A stretch of 64,000 nucleotides of DNA, taken from positions 124,001 to 188,000 of the forward strand of contig QXCR01000013.1 in assembly GCA_004380135.1 (NCBI GenBank), written 5' to 3'. This document shows, piece by piece, positions 1 through 10,515 of this stretch (its first letter is position 1; each line of letters begins with the position of its first letter). Both the position numbers and the translations under genes were made by a program. This DNA comes from Stemphylium vesicarium. Taxonomy: Eukaryota; Ascomycota; Dothideomycetes; Pleosporales; Pleosporaceae. The notes under the pieces were generated by a model. It worked only from the letters and a program-made list of their open reading frames with translations. It searched no databases and was not told the DNA's origin.

Positions 1-415
1 GTTTACGCGTAGAGAAAGATAGCTTTTGTTGGTACTTCCAATAGCTATAGTTTCATCACGGAAAAGAGGTTGATGTTGCTATGTGTTCAGTTTTATCTGA
101 TGACTTGGTGTTTCATTCACGAAATGCTTGGGAAACAGCATCTTTGTCATGTTGGGAAGAGGTGATGGTCATTGAACTACGAGCTATCGGAGGCCAGGGT
201 TGGAATGCAGACTCCCCAGAAGTCTACCTCGAGACCCCCCTTAAAATCTCCTTGCAGCGAACGCCGCGTGCTTCCCATTCTCCACAATGCAGTTAGGGGT
301 TCGTCCACTTCGCCAACAACTCATCCACAAGCTTTTCGTCAGCAGTCTTTTCCCGACTAGGTGCCAAGGCTGCCGTTGCGTCACTCTCTTGCTCCACCGA
401 GTCTGGGAGGGTGTC
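1..415. other. intergenic or edge sequence
   Basis: I see no convincing coding sequence here. Short overlapping open frames have no recognisable domain. The stretch probably contains the 3' flank of the minus-strand gene that ends at 416. Confidence 0.4.
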
Positions 416-2249
416 CTAGAAATCAGTACGCGAATGCGGTGATTCGTGGTTAGGAGGATAAGCGGTTGAGGATGTGCCACATGGATGCGGCGGTAGAAAT
501 GATGCTTCCGGTGGTATAAGTGATCCCTGCGTATCCGGTTCCTCGAAGGAATTCATCTCGGGAAGGTCCGGTCCTCTGCAGCCAGCGAACGGGCATGACC
601 TTAGCAATGATGCGAATTCTGAGTCCGAGTCTTCTGGCTCTGACGCATGAGGAGGCGGAGGCGAAGGCGGATGCAGCCTCTCAGGTGAAGGTCTTGTGAT
701 TTGTTGGTGAGACACAGGGTATGATAACGGGGATATCGCCCCTCTCCGCGGCCATAGCCCAACTGGCAACTCAATAACGAGGGCATTTTGATTCTGTGAA
801 ACGATCCACATCAGCTTCTCTATTAACAGATGGCCAAAGACACTGGATACCCCAATCTCGCGTGGCATGCTGACACACTCCAGCTCGGTCCTGAGATAGT
901 CTCGGAAGTGGGATTTAATGAGATCCCGTTGTTTCACAGTGAATTTGAGCAGCGTTATGTGACGATCATGGCCCTGATCTTTGTGATCTCGCACAAGCTT
1001 TTGCGGGGAAGCCTGCGGCAGCTCCATGCGGTTCACTGTAAGAGAGTCGCCACGGCCAGTGAAAAGACCGCTCCCCGCGTCGCTATTCCATGCTCTGTAG
1101 ACTCTTTTATGGCTTTGCTTGTTGGATTCTGCTTGTCCGGGGGGTTGACGTTGTTGCCATGTCGCTGGGGTCATCGGGAACTAGGCTGCGACGTGTATCC
1201 AAAAGACCGGAGTTTGACGCCATGAGATTCGGTGCTACCGTATGCGGGGGTAGTACAGGATGCTGTGGTGGGTTTCCCATCAATCTGAGACCTTGAACAT
1301 CCGAAGTGGCCCCCAGAGTTGGTTCAGAGTCTGAGGTGTCCACTTGACTCCAGGGATCTTCAGCGCCCGACGAGCCTGCTGAATTGCAAGGGATATGCCT
1401 CGTGGATTGTAATCGCAGACCACTAAAGGTGGAATCATGGTGTCTCTCTGCTTGAGAAGCAATCGAATTTCCCGGTGTATCCTTTTGATTAATGTGTTTT
1501 TCGGAATTCGTTATTCCCGTCGATGTCGAATGCAAAGAGAAAGAATCTTGTAGGGGGAGGCTTCTATTCTGCTCTGCCTTAATCCTCTTTTGTTCTTTCG
1601 TCGCGTCGCCACTTTAGAAGATGTTCTTGACATTCCGAAATCGTTTCTTGTTGTTAGATAAGGCAATTTCAGCCTCGTCTCCAATGCGAGCTCTCTGCAA
1701 CTGTACGATAGTGGATCCGAGGTCCAACCTCTCCCGGTCGTGGACTGAATGCTGTTGACCGTCTCTTATCACATGTCTAAGGCTAGCCAATGCAACCAAG
1801 AGCACTGGGTTTCCCTTGGAATCCCGGATATCACTCCGGATTTCGTCAAATTGAGGTTGAAGGAATGGCCATTTGGCGCATTCTCGTGTCGATAGCTTGA
1901 TCCTAGAACGCTGCGTTGAGGGATCCTCGACTTGTTGGAAAGCGCTGTTGAGTAATTTCGCAATTTCGGCAAAGATAGTTCTGCAACTCTGGAGGGCGTG
2001 CAAGACAGTGACAAGCCCTGGTTGAGTGAAGACTGATCTCAGAATAGCATTTTCATCAGCTTGAGGTATGATCAACTCGCGAATTTGGTTGAAAATTGCG
2101 CAGGTGCTGGTTATGTCGTCTGCAATACTTCTGACTCTATCTTCCGCCGTTGCGACCTTTTCGGCGAGGGCATAGAGCTGTACAGAAACCCGAACGCCTG
2201 CTGTCAGTATCCCCGCTACAGATCCCGCAATGCTTACAGGGTCTGCCAT
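416..2249 (-). CDS. fungal N-terminal-domain (STAND/NACHT-associated type) protein
   Basis: The first about 120 residues, starting MADPVSIAGSVAGILTAG, have the helical signature of the fungal N-terminal domain that precedes NACHT/ankyrin or other effector modules in many ascomycete proteins (family assignment from memory). No NTPase module follows. The middle is Ser/Thr/Pro-rich and the last about 250 residues contain a second folded-looking segment (around HITLLKFTVKQRDLIKSHF) and a Pro/Ser-rich tail. My splice model keeps all phases at 0: exons 2249-1632, 1586-1239 and 1180-416, with introns 1587-1631 (45 nt, GTCAAG...AAAAG) and 1181-1238 (58 nt, GTAGCA...CCTAG), giving 576 aa. The first intron removes an in-frame TAA at 1614-1616; if it is not spliced the gene is truncated at 211 aa. 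Role unknown; such proteins are often linked to non-self recognition or signalling. Confidence 0.6.
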
Positions 2250-3882
2250 GTGTCGTGTCCGAATCTGAAGCTGTTATCAGTACGGGGGTCTGGAGTGATC
2301 AAGGCCACATTGCAGAGTGACTGAATATAAGGCACACAGGCGTGCGTGTGTAACAGAGACAGGGCGGTGACGACTCTGTAACCACCGCATTAGACGTGCG
2401 TCACCCCCGCGCCTCTTGCTAATGGTCCCTTCAAGGCTGGGAGCCAGTAATCAATGTATCCGACTTAGGCTGGCTCATAGATGCTACTGGAGCAGTGACC
2501 GCGTAATGGTCGGGCAAAAATTTGTTCAGCAGATGTCGCGTTGCATGCCCAGCAATAAGAGAGGTTTATCATCTCGATGGTTGTGTGTGATGTGGCACAC
2601 AATTCAAAAGGTCGTCAAGTGCACTGAAGGCTGAAAGTGGTGAGGAAGTGTCGCGGGTCCCGAAGTCAGAGGTGTTTGGAAAGCGCCAAGACCTACGGCG
2701 GCAGATCGCCGATCTTGTTGGCGCCTCGCTCCAAATCATCAAACCTTTCTACAACGGCACAATCGGCTCTTGGAAGTGATTTCTACGATGATCCAATTCT
2801 CACCCCGTCTGGCATGCAAATTTCCATAAAACATTGGTCTTCTGCGGCTGGTAATTATATTCGCACATTCTGGGTATTCGGCCTCCCGATACGGCCTGCG
2901 GTGCCGACAGCGCAAGCAATTTAGGTACCCATGATTGACCTGCGGGAATGTCGGAAGAAGCATTCGATCTTAAGAAGAAATTTATGTTACTGTAGAGCAT
3001 CAGGCCCAATCGTGCCTTACCTTCGCAGCGACATCGAACACTCGCACTCCAACCTCAACGAGCAATTCCATCCAGGTCTCACTTCCTCGTTGCATCAAAC
3101 AAGACCTTTCTTAGCCCTCCATCTCTCCCTCTGAACTGTATAGAGCTAACAGCGAAGATTTCATGCTCGCCCTGGGCTGAAAATATTCAGCTTGAGCATG
3201 TCCCCTCCAGTATCGCATGCTAGTACAGCTTCCTCTCGAACCTGAGCAATACGACTGGAATGGTCGCCTCCAACAAAGAACGGCTCACTTCGGACCAGGT
3301 CAATCATTTTGACTGAGCGGGGTCTTTGCTTCTCCTCTCCCGATGATGGCCGCCACACTCCAGCGAGATTCGCAGTGTCAAAGCCCCGCCATCACACAGT
3401 CAGAGGCTTGGCTTGTGCTTATAGAAGTGGCTAAAGTCCAAGATCTCCGTTCGGACGTTGACCTATACTGTCAAAGGTCGTTATATCGATGGAATACTAT
3501 GTCCATCCAGATTATCGAGAGTAAAACCGCCATTGAATCTCGCTGGCGTGGTTCCGAAAGCCGCCAAAACCAGATACTGGCTGTTGGACGCAAGCCCATG
3601 GTGAATGGCGAGAGCAATAATTGGGCATCGGTATAGTTCTGATAGAACGACATGTATCGCGCTGGATAGGGTTGCAGGGCAAGGAGATCTTGGGCCGTCT
3701 TGACAGACGCGGTGAACGGGGCTGTGTCGCACGACTCACCTTCACCTTCAATTTCACCTCAAAGTTTTGGTTGCAAGCGGCTGCTTTGCCCCACCTTCCC
3801 GCTGCTCTCATACCACAACACCATCTTTTGATCTTGCAAATACTACACTACCTCCCTTTCTTCAGCACTGATCGGTATCGCT
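2250..3882. other. intergenic region, no gene recognised
   Basis: This is the divergent spacer between the minus-strand gene starting at 2249 and the plus-strand MYND gene at 3883. Only short open frames on both strands, none with a recognisable domain or plausible splice partners. Pyrimidine-rich sequence just before 3883 fits a fungal promoter/5'UTR. Confidence 0.5.
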
Positions 3883-4983
3883 ATGGCTTCAGAAGCTCGA
3901 GCAACCTGTGCTGCATGCGGCAATCAAGCTTCCAACAAGTGCGACGCATGCAAGTCAGACACCAACTCGCGCAACTATTGTGGTAAGGCATGCCAGGCAA
4001 AGGACTGGCCGTCACACAAGAAAGCATGCAAGGATGCGCAAAACTTGTACTTGAAGAAGGCTCTCGCTCGCACAGCCGAAATTGCGCAACAGGCTTGGTA
4101 TGTTTTCCGCCAAAACACTTGGGATACGCCTATCAGGAAGATCATTGGCGGCGACGACGCACTGGTGATCTACGACGACGTCATGCTCAACAAGACAAAG
4201 TATTTCCTCAAGTTCCCGGATCACCTTGTTACGCGCGAGCAGACCAAGAAGGCTATGCTTTGTGCTTGGTGTTGTCACGAGCCGCTGGCGTGGATGCAAA
4301 TCCTCATCACCGCCTTCATCCAGGTTAAGACCATCTCATATCGTAGTGTACTGCATCTTACTAAAGAATGTCCAACAGGGTTGAACGTCGAAATCGAAGA
4401 GATCAAGGTCAGCTTGGGCACAATTTCTTGAAAGATCACGGTCTACGACCCATTCGGCAATCGCCAAGACAACTGGCCGGACTACTACCATCAACTTCTC
4501 CGCACCAGCTCGATAAAAACCAAGAAACAACTTATCATGGATATGAGCGGAGCTCAGTACGGTATTTGTGGCGCCTTCTCGAGCTGGAAAGACTACAAGG
4601 ACAAATACATGGCGACTGTCAGATCCGTACAGCCAGTGAGTTCCAACAAAGCTCTCCTTAGGAACACAAGCAAAATCAGCGGCAATCCTTCCATGGCGCA
4701 CGGCGTGGTAGGTATTGTGGCTGATCAGCTCGATGTGGCGATCAAGGATTGGGAGAAAAACAGCGGATCGGATCTGTCCAAAGTGGTCATACTGGGCGAG
4801 GATGACTACAACAAAGTAAAACTCGGTCTGCTGCAGGCCATGAACCGCGCGGTGGGCTTATTTGTCGAGGCGCACAACTTCAACTCTGAGTTCCGAGCTG
4901 CCAAGGCCTACGAGAGGGCTCACCCTGGGAAGAGTGCAAAAGAATGCATTGCAACCACTCAAGCATTTTGCGCCAGTATTTGA
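3883..4983 (+). CDS. MYND-type zinc-finger protein
   Basis: The N-terminus carries a complete MYND finger: C9-x2-C12, C20-x2-C23, C33-x3-C37, H45-x3-C49. MYND fingers bind proline-rich partners in other proteins. The remainder (about 280 residues) matches no enzyme I know but resembles the C-terminal part of MYND proteins common in plant-associated Dothideomycetes, including the segment around DPFGNRQDNWP and GAQYGI. Frame 1 is open from 3883 to 4428, hits TGA at 4429-4431, then stays open in the same frame to 4983. An intron at 4324-4434 (111 nt, GTTAAG...GAAAG, phase 0) would remove the stop and give about 329 aa. However, the residues just before the stop (LNVEIEEIK) look coding, so a nonsense codon cannot be excluded. 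Start chosen at the ATG immediately before the finger. Confidence 0.7.
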
Positions 4984-5460
4984 GACGGCGCTTAGCTTAC
5001 ATTCAGACCAATCGCGAAAGGCCCTGGAGAACCTGTCAGTGTCTTGTTAGTGGTGCTGAGAATGCGAGAGTCAGTTCTAAGGGGGTAGATCTACCACAAT
5101 GATCGGAGCTATTGGTTGGTGGGTATCTATCCCATCGTCATAGCGGGGGAGGAGAAAATCTCGCTCTCCATTGCGTCTTTCAGCCCACTACTCTCGTCTT
5201 GTGTTTCAGCATTCTCGATTACATCAAGGCTCCAGGAACAATAATGTATGCTAGACAACTACAAAACGTTCTAGAAACGGGGAACATGAGAAACGATATG
5301 AAAGAACCATTGACAGCAGTCCACAATGTCTCAACAGTCCAACATTGCTGTTTCACAAAGTGATTCTCGCACATTGTCTCAGTCACGTGTGCAGACTCAT
5401 GAATGTCTCTTCTGCTGGGCACCTTTGTGATACCCGACTATAAAGCTAGCCTTGCAGGCG
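4984..5460. other. spacer between MYND and RING genes
   Basis: No gene seen. It contains the 3' flank of the MYND gene and the promoter of the plus-strand RING-like gene. Confidence 0.4.
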
Positions 5461-6243
5461 ATGTACTATCACTCAGAGCATCGATCTTTACTTCAGCTAG
5501 ATCTACTCATGCCGTCTTTCCCCCATCTGCCCATGCGAAGAGCCTTCATCGATGGTTTGATCCCTGTCGCAATCTGCTCCGCAGCCAGTCTCTGCCCGAT
5601 ATGCAAGGAAGAACATGCCAAAGAGCATCTACCTACACTCCTGCGACCCTGTGGCCACATCTTCGGAAGGCCGTGTATACTGAAGTGGTTTGACGAGGGT
5701 GCAGATACATGCCCTTTAGATAGGACAAAGCTCTTCAATAAAATAACGGTTGAGAAGGATGGAACTAGGCCTCTACTCCCAAATCTCCGCGATTCGGACC
5801 AGCAAGATGATCCTGGTTCTAGTAACGGTACACGCGACGAGCTTGTGAGAGTATACACAGGCCACACTCACTATTTGTACTTCGGTGGAGAGATTCTTGG
5901 CGTGAATGGCCGCCTCACCCCCGAGGGTTGTCGCCGCGTCGTGCGCGACCTTTGGTATCATGCTGGTCTCCTGCTCAACCGCATCACAGAAAACTCCGAT
6001 CATCTTGACCCTTTCCCTGTGAGAGAACATCTAGTGAACAGCTGCGTTCTTGATGCACTGCCCCGAGGTATTCATATCCCACATGAGGCTTGGGTACTTC
6101 TAGCGCGTACGGTAAGGATCATGTTGAGTTGCTACGCCCTAGCGTTGGCAGAAGCCTCAGAGGCGAGAATGCCGGCGGAGCATGTGCAGAGCTGGGAAGA
6201 CGACCTTTGGATCATTTGTGGGAATGGGGATGCTGATGTTTGA
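5461..6243 (+). CDS. RING-like zinc-finger protein
   Basis: A single open frame of about 260 aa. Near the N-terminus is a RING-like motif: C45-P-I-C48, then C64-G-H66, C72 and C84-P-L-D87. The fifth ligand position (between H66 and C72) is Gly69 rather than His/Cys, and the last ligand is Asp. Similar 'CGHxFG' variants occur in other fungal RING-like proteins, so ubiquitin-ligase activity is plausible but not certain. The C-terminal two thirds (from about residue 100) has no recognised domain. The frame opens at 5452 with a non-ATG codon; ATG at 5461 gives the longest ATG start and ATG at 5509 is an alternative that still keeps the finger. No intron needed. Confidence 0.65.
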   Translation: MYYHSEHRSLLQLDLLMPSFPHLPMRRAFIDGLIPVAICSAASLCPICKEEHAKEHLPTLLRPCGHIFGRPCILKWFDEGADTCPLDRTKLFNKITVEKDGTRPLLPNLRDSDQQDDPGSSNGTRDELVRVYTGHTHYLYFGGEILGVNGRLTPEGCRRVVRDLWYHAGLLLNRITENSDHLDPFPVREHLVNSCVLDALPRGIHIPHEAWVLLARTVRIMLSCYALALAEASEARMPAEHVQSWEDDLWIICGNGDADV

Positions 6244-7558
6244 TGGAAACGAACGGACCGGGGCTACAGTCCGTGACTGTACAACTAGTGTAGGGCTCTT
6301 AGGTCCTCTTTGATTTGTTGCAATGAATACAGAAGGTAGAACCAGCATGTAAAATGTGTCAGCAGATTCTTCGTCCAAAATATTCTACTGCTTTGCTCAT
6401 ATTCGCCCTGCATACATGTCCCGCTCGGCGGACAATTCGCCGTTGACAGGTAATAAGTGAGAAATGGTTCTTTATAGGATTGAGCGGATATCCACTGGTA
6501 AGCTGACGTATTAGGTGCCCAATAAGAGTTCATATGCCGAACTCGGCTATCGGATGTCTGGATTGGTGTATTTTCTTTTCTGGGTTCCTAGATGCTTGAG
6601 TAACTATTCGCCGTGCATCGTGTCGATATATACGTTCAAGCACGACCAGTCACCTAGTTAGAAAAATCTCAGAATGAGCTTCCGGCTTCGTCATTGAGCT
6701 CGGACAGAGCCTGGCGATAACGGGGCATATGTGTAACGCGAGGATGCCGACTGTAGGTCTTCTCCGTACAAGCTGCCACTTGCCACCCGCGGACGTGTCT
6801 CAAATTCGCAGCAAGTCCCGTTATCGACCAAGTCTTTCTATTGTCGGAGTGTGTTCTTGCTCGGTATCGACGAGTCACTGGACTATATGACTGGTCAGGT
6901 CGTGTGCGCAAGCGGTCATTGGCGGAGTAGCCCCCGGCGTCTTTTCGCTCCTCGATCCAAATCGGGATTTTTATCACCTTTTGCGGGTTGCAATGAACGC
7001 CAACAGGCCTTTCAAACACGAATTTCGAATGAACACCGGTATGCTCACTTTGAAGCCGCTGTGTCTTGAGCGGCAAGTGCGTTGTCACATGATGACGTTG
7101 GAGCCGTTCTGAGGTGTCCTAGAAGGCTACGGAATTTCTGGAATGAGCACGGGCTACTCACCTTCGTTGTCACCACCCTCGCTTTCCACTTTTCGAGTTA
7201 ACCCAGCCTTGAATCAAAATCCATCGGCGCACTGCAACAAGGCACTCTACATATATTTCAAGTGAATGCTTTTCATTGCACTCACGTCTTGGCACTTTGC
7301 GCTGCACAGGCGCTCTAAGTGACGTACCACACCGGCCACAACCCGATCAAAAATCCTCACCGCCAACGCTGTTCTGTCGCGCAACAATAGCAACACCAGA
7401 ACCGCTTGACCACTTCATTGACCCGAACTAATCCCCTGCCTTGAGCTACTTGGCCATCAACGCATATATAACCTGGGCTGTCACACGCTTCCTGCGGGGA
7501 ATATCATCTCTCAGCGTCAGCTAGAGTACAACCACAGCTCTGACTGTATTGCGCGACC
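6244..7558. other. intergenic region, no gene recognised
   Basis: A 1.3 kb stretch without a supported gene. A 139-codon open frame on the minus strand (6669-7088) lacks any domain and looks compositionally random. The right end should hold the promoter of the gene at 7559. Confidence 0.45.
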
Positions 7559-9998
7559 ATGGCTCCGACCTCAAGGATTCCATACAATCCTGCGGATCAC
7601 GCCACATCCCATGCATTGCTACCTGAGGAAGTGTTTGGTCATATTGATATCGCAACCCTAACAAACATCCACCTATACCTTCGCGAGAGTGAGTTGCAAG
7701 ACGATATCGAGCTTGCGACATGGGTCCAGGAGAACTACCTTTACGATGTCGAAAAGGACCAAGCAACGGCAATGATCCGCACCGCCCAAGGCTTTGCTCA
7801 ATTGGATAGGGCCTTTCGCCGAGTCCGGTCTCTTACCAACAAAGCCCAAGACAAATGGCCATTCTTCGACAGGAACTTCAAACAAATGTCATCAGCTACG
7901 GTTCGAAACAACGCACGGGGTGAAGCCGCTCCTGGAGTGATGTATCCGATTGGCGCCACGCAGAGGGCTTTGAGTGCAGCGAAACAGTCGCTTACCCCAT
8001 CCGCACCAAATGGTAAGTGATGCGGCATTTGTTATGGACGTCAGTAACTGATATTTGAATCTCACAGTTCCTCCAACATTTCTTCTCCAGGTTCCATTTA
8101 GCTCGACAATGTCAAGCCGTTCTCAATCACACATACATGAGTATTCCCGCCCAGCGCAACGGACACCGGTTCCTCTACCATCTAATTTGCTGGTGGCTTC
8201 TTCCCGGAATGACAGAAAGAAAGACCCAACCTCACCAGAAGAGCCTACCCTAGAGCTTCATCCACGTGCAGGTACGTTCACTTCCGTAGCGATCTCTCTC
8301 TCACTTCGCTGCGTCCCACCGCCAGCCTTTTTCGAGGGCACATTAACAGTGACCTCTCCTCGCACTTCGGCTGTTCTGGTTAGATCATGTACTAATAAAA
8401 GGGGTCAAGATAATACTTCCAACCCCGACGGCCACATAACTCAATCTGAACATCTGTCGCGTGCCGCGCTTTCGAACGACTCAACTCCTGGTGCTGGAAC
8501 TGAGGCGTCGCGAGCCAGAATCGATACCTCAGAAGCCAAATCGTCCAGTGTGGATGAACCACAGGGCTTGCTTTCTAACAGTGACGATCAAGAGACTGAG
8601 CCCATGCGGGATGCTGGTGGGGGAAAGGTTCGCGGCCCAAACGGTCGATATTTACCCAAGGAGGATGTTTTGTCAAGCCCAAAACCCATGAAGAAACCAA
8701 CAGAAAAGGGGCGTAAACTAAGTGTAAAGGCTACCGATCAAAGTAAGTCCTCATTCTGCGTTATGGCACGACCAGCCGGCTGGTGGCGCTGTCTATGGGA
8801 TTAGACAGTGCTGGGTATACTAGTGAAACACTTTTTGAGTCAATAAACTTCTGCTAATGATAGGAAGGCGGGTCAGATGCAGCACAGGAAGCTCTACAAG
8901 AGCCCCAAAGTGTCTCGGCCGAGGACGAGAATGTCTCTGTCGCAGTCTCGACACCTCCAACTTCAAATTTTGACCAGGAGGTCGAGAAACAGAATGGCGC
9001 GTAGAACAGATACCCCTGAAGTAGCCTGACTAACAGAGTTTATAGCAGACGACGCGATTGTTGTGCTCCCGGTCTCTGACAATGACCTGCCTCTGACTGC
9101 GGGGCATGAGGCTCAAGATCAGCCTCCCCCTCTCACTGAGCCAACACCTGCTTACCTCCTAGCCGCTGAAGCTGATGCAGTCCCGTCAAATTTGGATAGG
9201 CTGCCTCCAAACTCGCGTAGAGCCTTGAAGAGGAAGAGCGAGCCAATTCTTCAGTCGGACGAGCGCAAACGCGGCAAATATGGCGGCATCGTGGGCCGAC
9301 CACGAAAGTCGGAGCAACGTAAGACTAAAAACGCCATTGAGGCTGAGAATTCACCGCAAAAGAAGGCGGAACCCGTAGAGTCGCTTCCACAAATGACAAC
9401 TCGTCGAAGCACTCGGCGTTCTGCTGCCGCAAATTTGGGAGCTCCAGAACCGGCCGAACCTGCAACAAAGACACAGAAGAAAACCCCGAAGTCCCTCGAG
9501 AATCAGGTTTCATCACAAGAACCCGTGGGAAATGACCAGGGTGGCGTGAACGAACAAGAAATAATGGGTAATGCAGAGGCAGATGCATCTCCACCATTAT
9601 CTGCCATCCCTGTGGCCCCTACGAAGACTCCCGATCGCGACCTACTGGGACTTGCCCTGGGAAAGACGAGCTCCGCGGTGTCCCGCACTCAGCCAAGCGT
9701 ATACCAGTCGCCTTACCAGCCTCTAACACAACCACTTCCAGCCGCACCTCAGAACCCCAAGGCTGATGTTCATATGGTCAACGGATTAGAGCAGGGGCAT
9801 CCTCCAGGCCATTTCGAGTTGCTCGCCCGTCTAACTACGGAAAAAGGTACTCTGGAGATCCCCATTTCTGCAGACCAGATCAACAGTGACGAGGCAAAGA
9901 TTGTCAAAAAGTACGCCGAGTGGAATGCGAAACCGGATGCCGTGCATATTCCTTACGACCAGTTCCGGCAGCTATTCTCTTTCGTCAAAAAAGATTGA
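7559..9998 (+). CDS. multi-exon AT-hook-like nuclear protein, function unknown
   Basis: Exon 1 (7559-8012) encodes a compact N-terminal domain of about 150 residues (MAPTSRIPYNPADHATSH at the start) that I do not recognise. An intron with GTAAGT follows (8013-8067). Later exons are Ser/Pro/Lys-rich, with basic patches typical of nuclear proteins: GPNGRYLPKE near 8640 and a GRPRKSEQRK AT-hook-like core near 9295. A second clear intron starts with GTAAGT at 8743 and probably ends at 8867, where the phase fits. The last exon, 9063 or slightly upstream to 9998, ends in a folded-looking about 70-residue domain (ELLARLTTEKGTLEIPIS). I could not resolve the introns near 8272-8349 and 9001-9048 with certainty; the second may use a GC donor. 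Likely a chromatin or DNA-associated protein by composition only. Confidence 0.6.
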
Positions 9999-10266
9999 TT
10001 GAATGATCGGCGGAGAGGAGATTATGTCCAGAGAATACTAGACGCCTGGAAAGGCAAGGGATGTACGGGTAAACTAATAGTCATAACCGTCGCTGGGAGA
10101 ATCTACGATGAGTTTCACGATTGTATGTCAAACGGAAGATAGCACAAAGTTACTACGAAAATCGTGCGCAATTACCCAAGCCCGTGAATTCTCGTTATCC
10201 TCCCATTACTGCATCATCTCATTCCTTTTTGTGTCTCATCCCCGACTCATTCTTCCAGATGTTAAC

Positions 10267-10515
10267 TCACTCCCACCACCCGCGCCTCAGCCTTTGTAAC
10301 ATCTTCTTATCATACGGCTCGAACCTTCCATACCTTCCATGGTCAGTATAGCTCCAGTTTCTCGAGCCAGTACCGAAGACATGGTTATAGCGCGTCTCTC
10401 CACGCAGGGCGCCAGGCGCGTGCGAGTCCATACGGTCGGGGTAGAAACCGCCGCCAATGCCAGGGTGCTGAAGGGAGTATTGATAAGGGTAGCGTGAGCG
10501 GCCGCCTGGGAACAT
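10267..10515 (-). CDS. small Arg/Tyr/Gly-rich protein
   Basis: An 82-residue frame beginning MFPGGRSRYPYQY and ending RLRRGWWE. It is rich in Arg, Tyr, Gly and His. The open frame extends upstream to 10890, but that extension is hydrophobic and unlike protein, so the ATG at 10515 is the natural start. No known domain. It lies convergent to the AT-hook-like gene ending at 9998. It could be a conserved lineage-specific protein or a chance frame. Confidence 0.45.
   Translation of the reverse strand: MFPGGRSRYPYQYSLQHPGIGGGFYPDRMDSHAPGALRGETRYNHVFGTGSRNWSYTDHGRYGRFEPYDKKMLQRLRRGWWE

Noticed and set aside
1107..1180. Frameshift in the fungal N-terminal-domain gene where two reading frames overlap
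   Set aside because: A 58-nt GT-AG intron at 1181-1238 joins the two frames in phase, so no frameshift is needed.
6669..7088. 139-codon minus-strand open frame
   Set aside because: No recognisable motif and random-looking composition.
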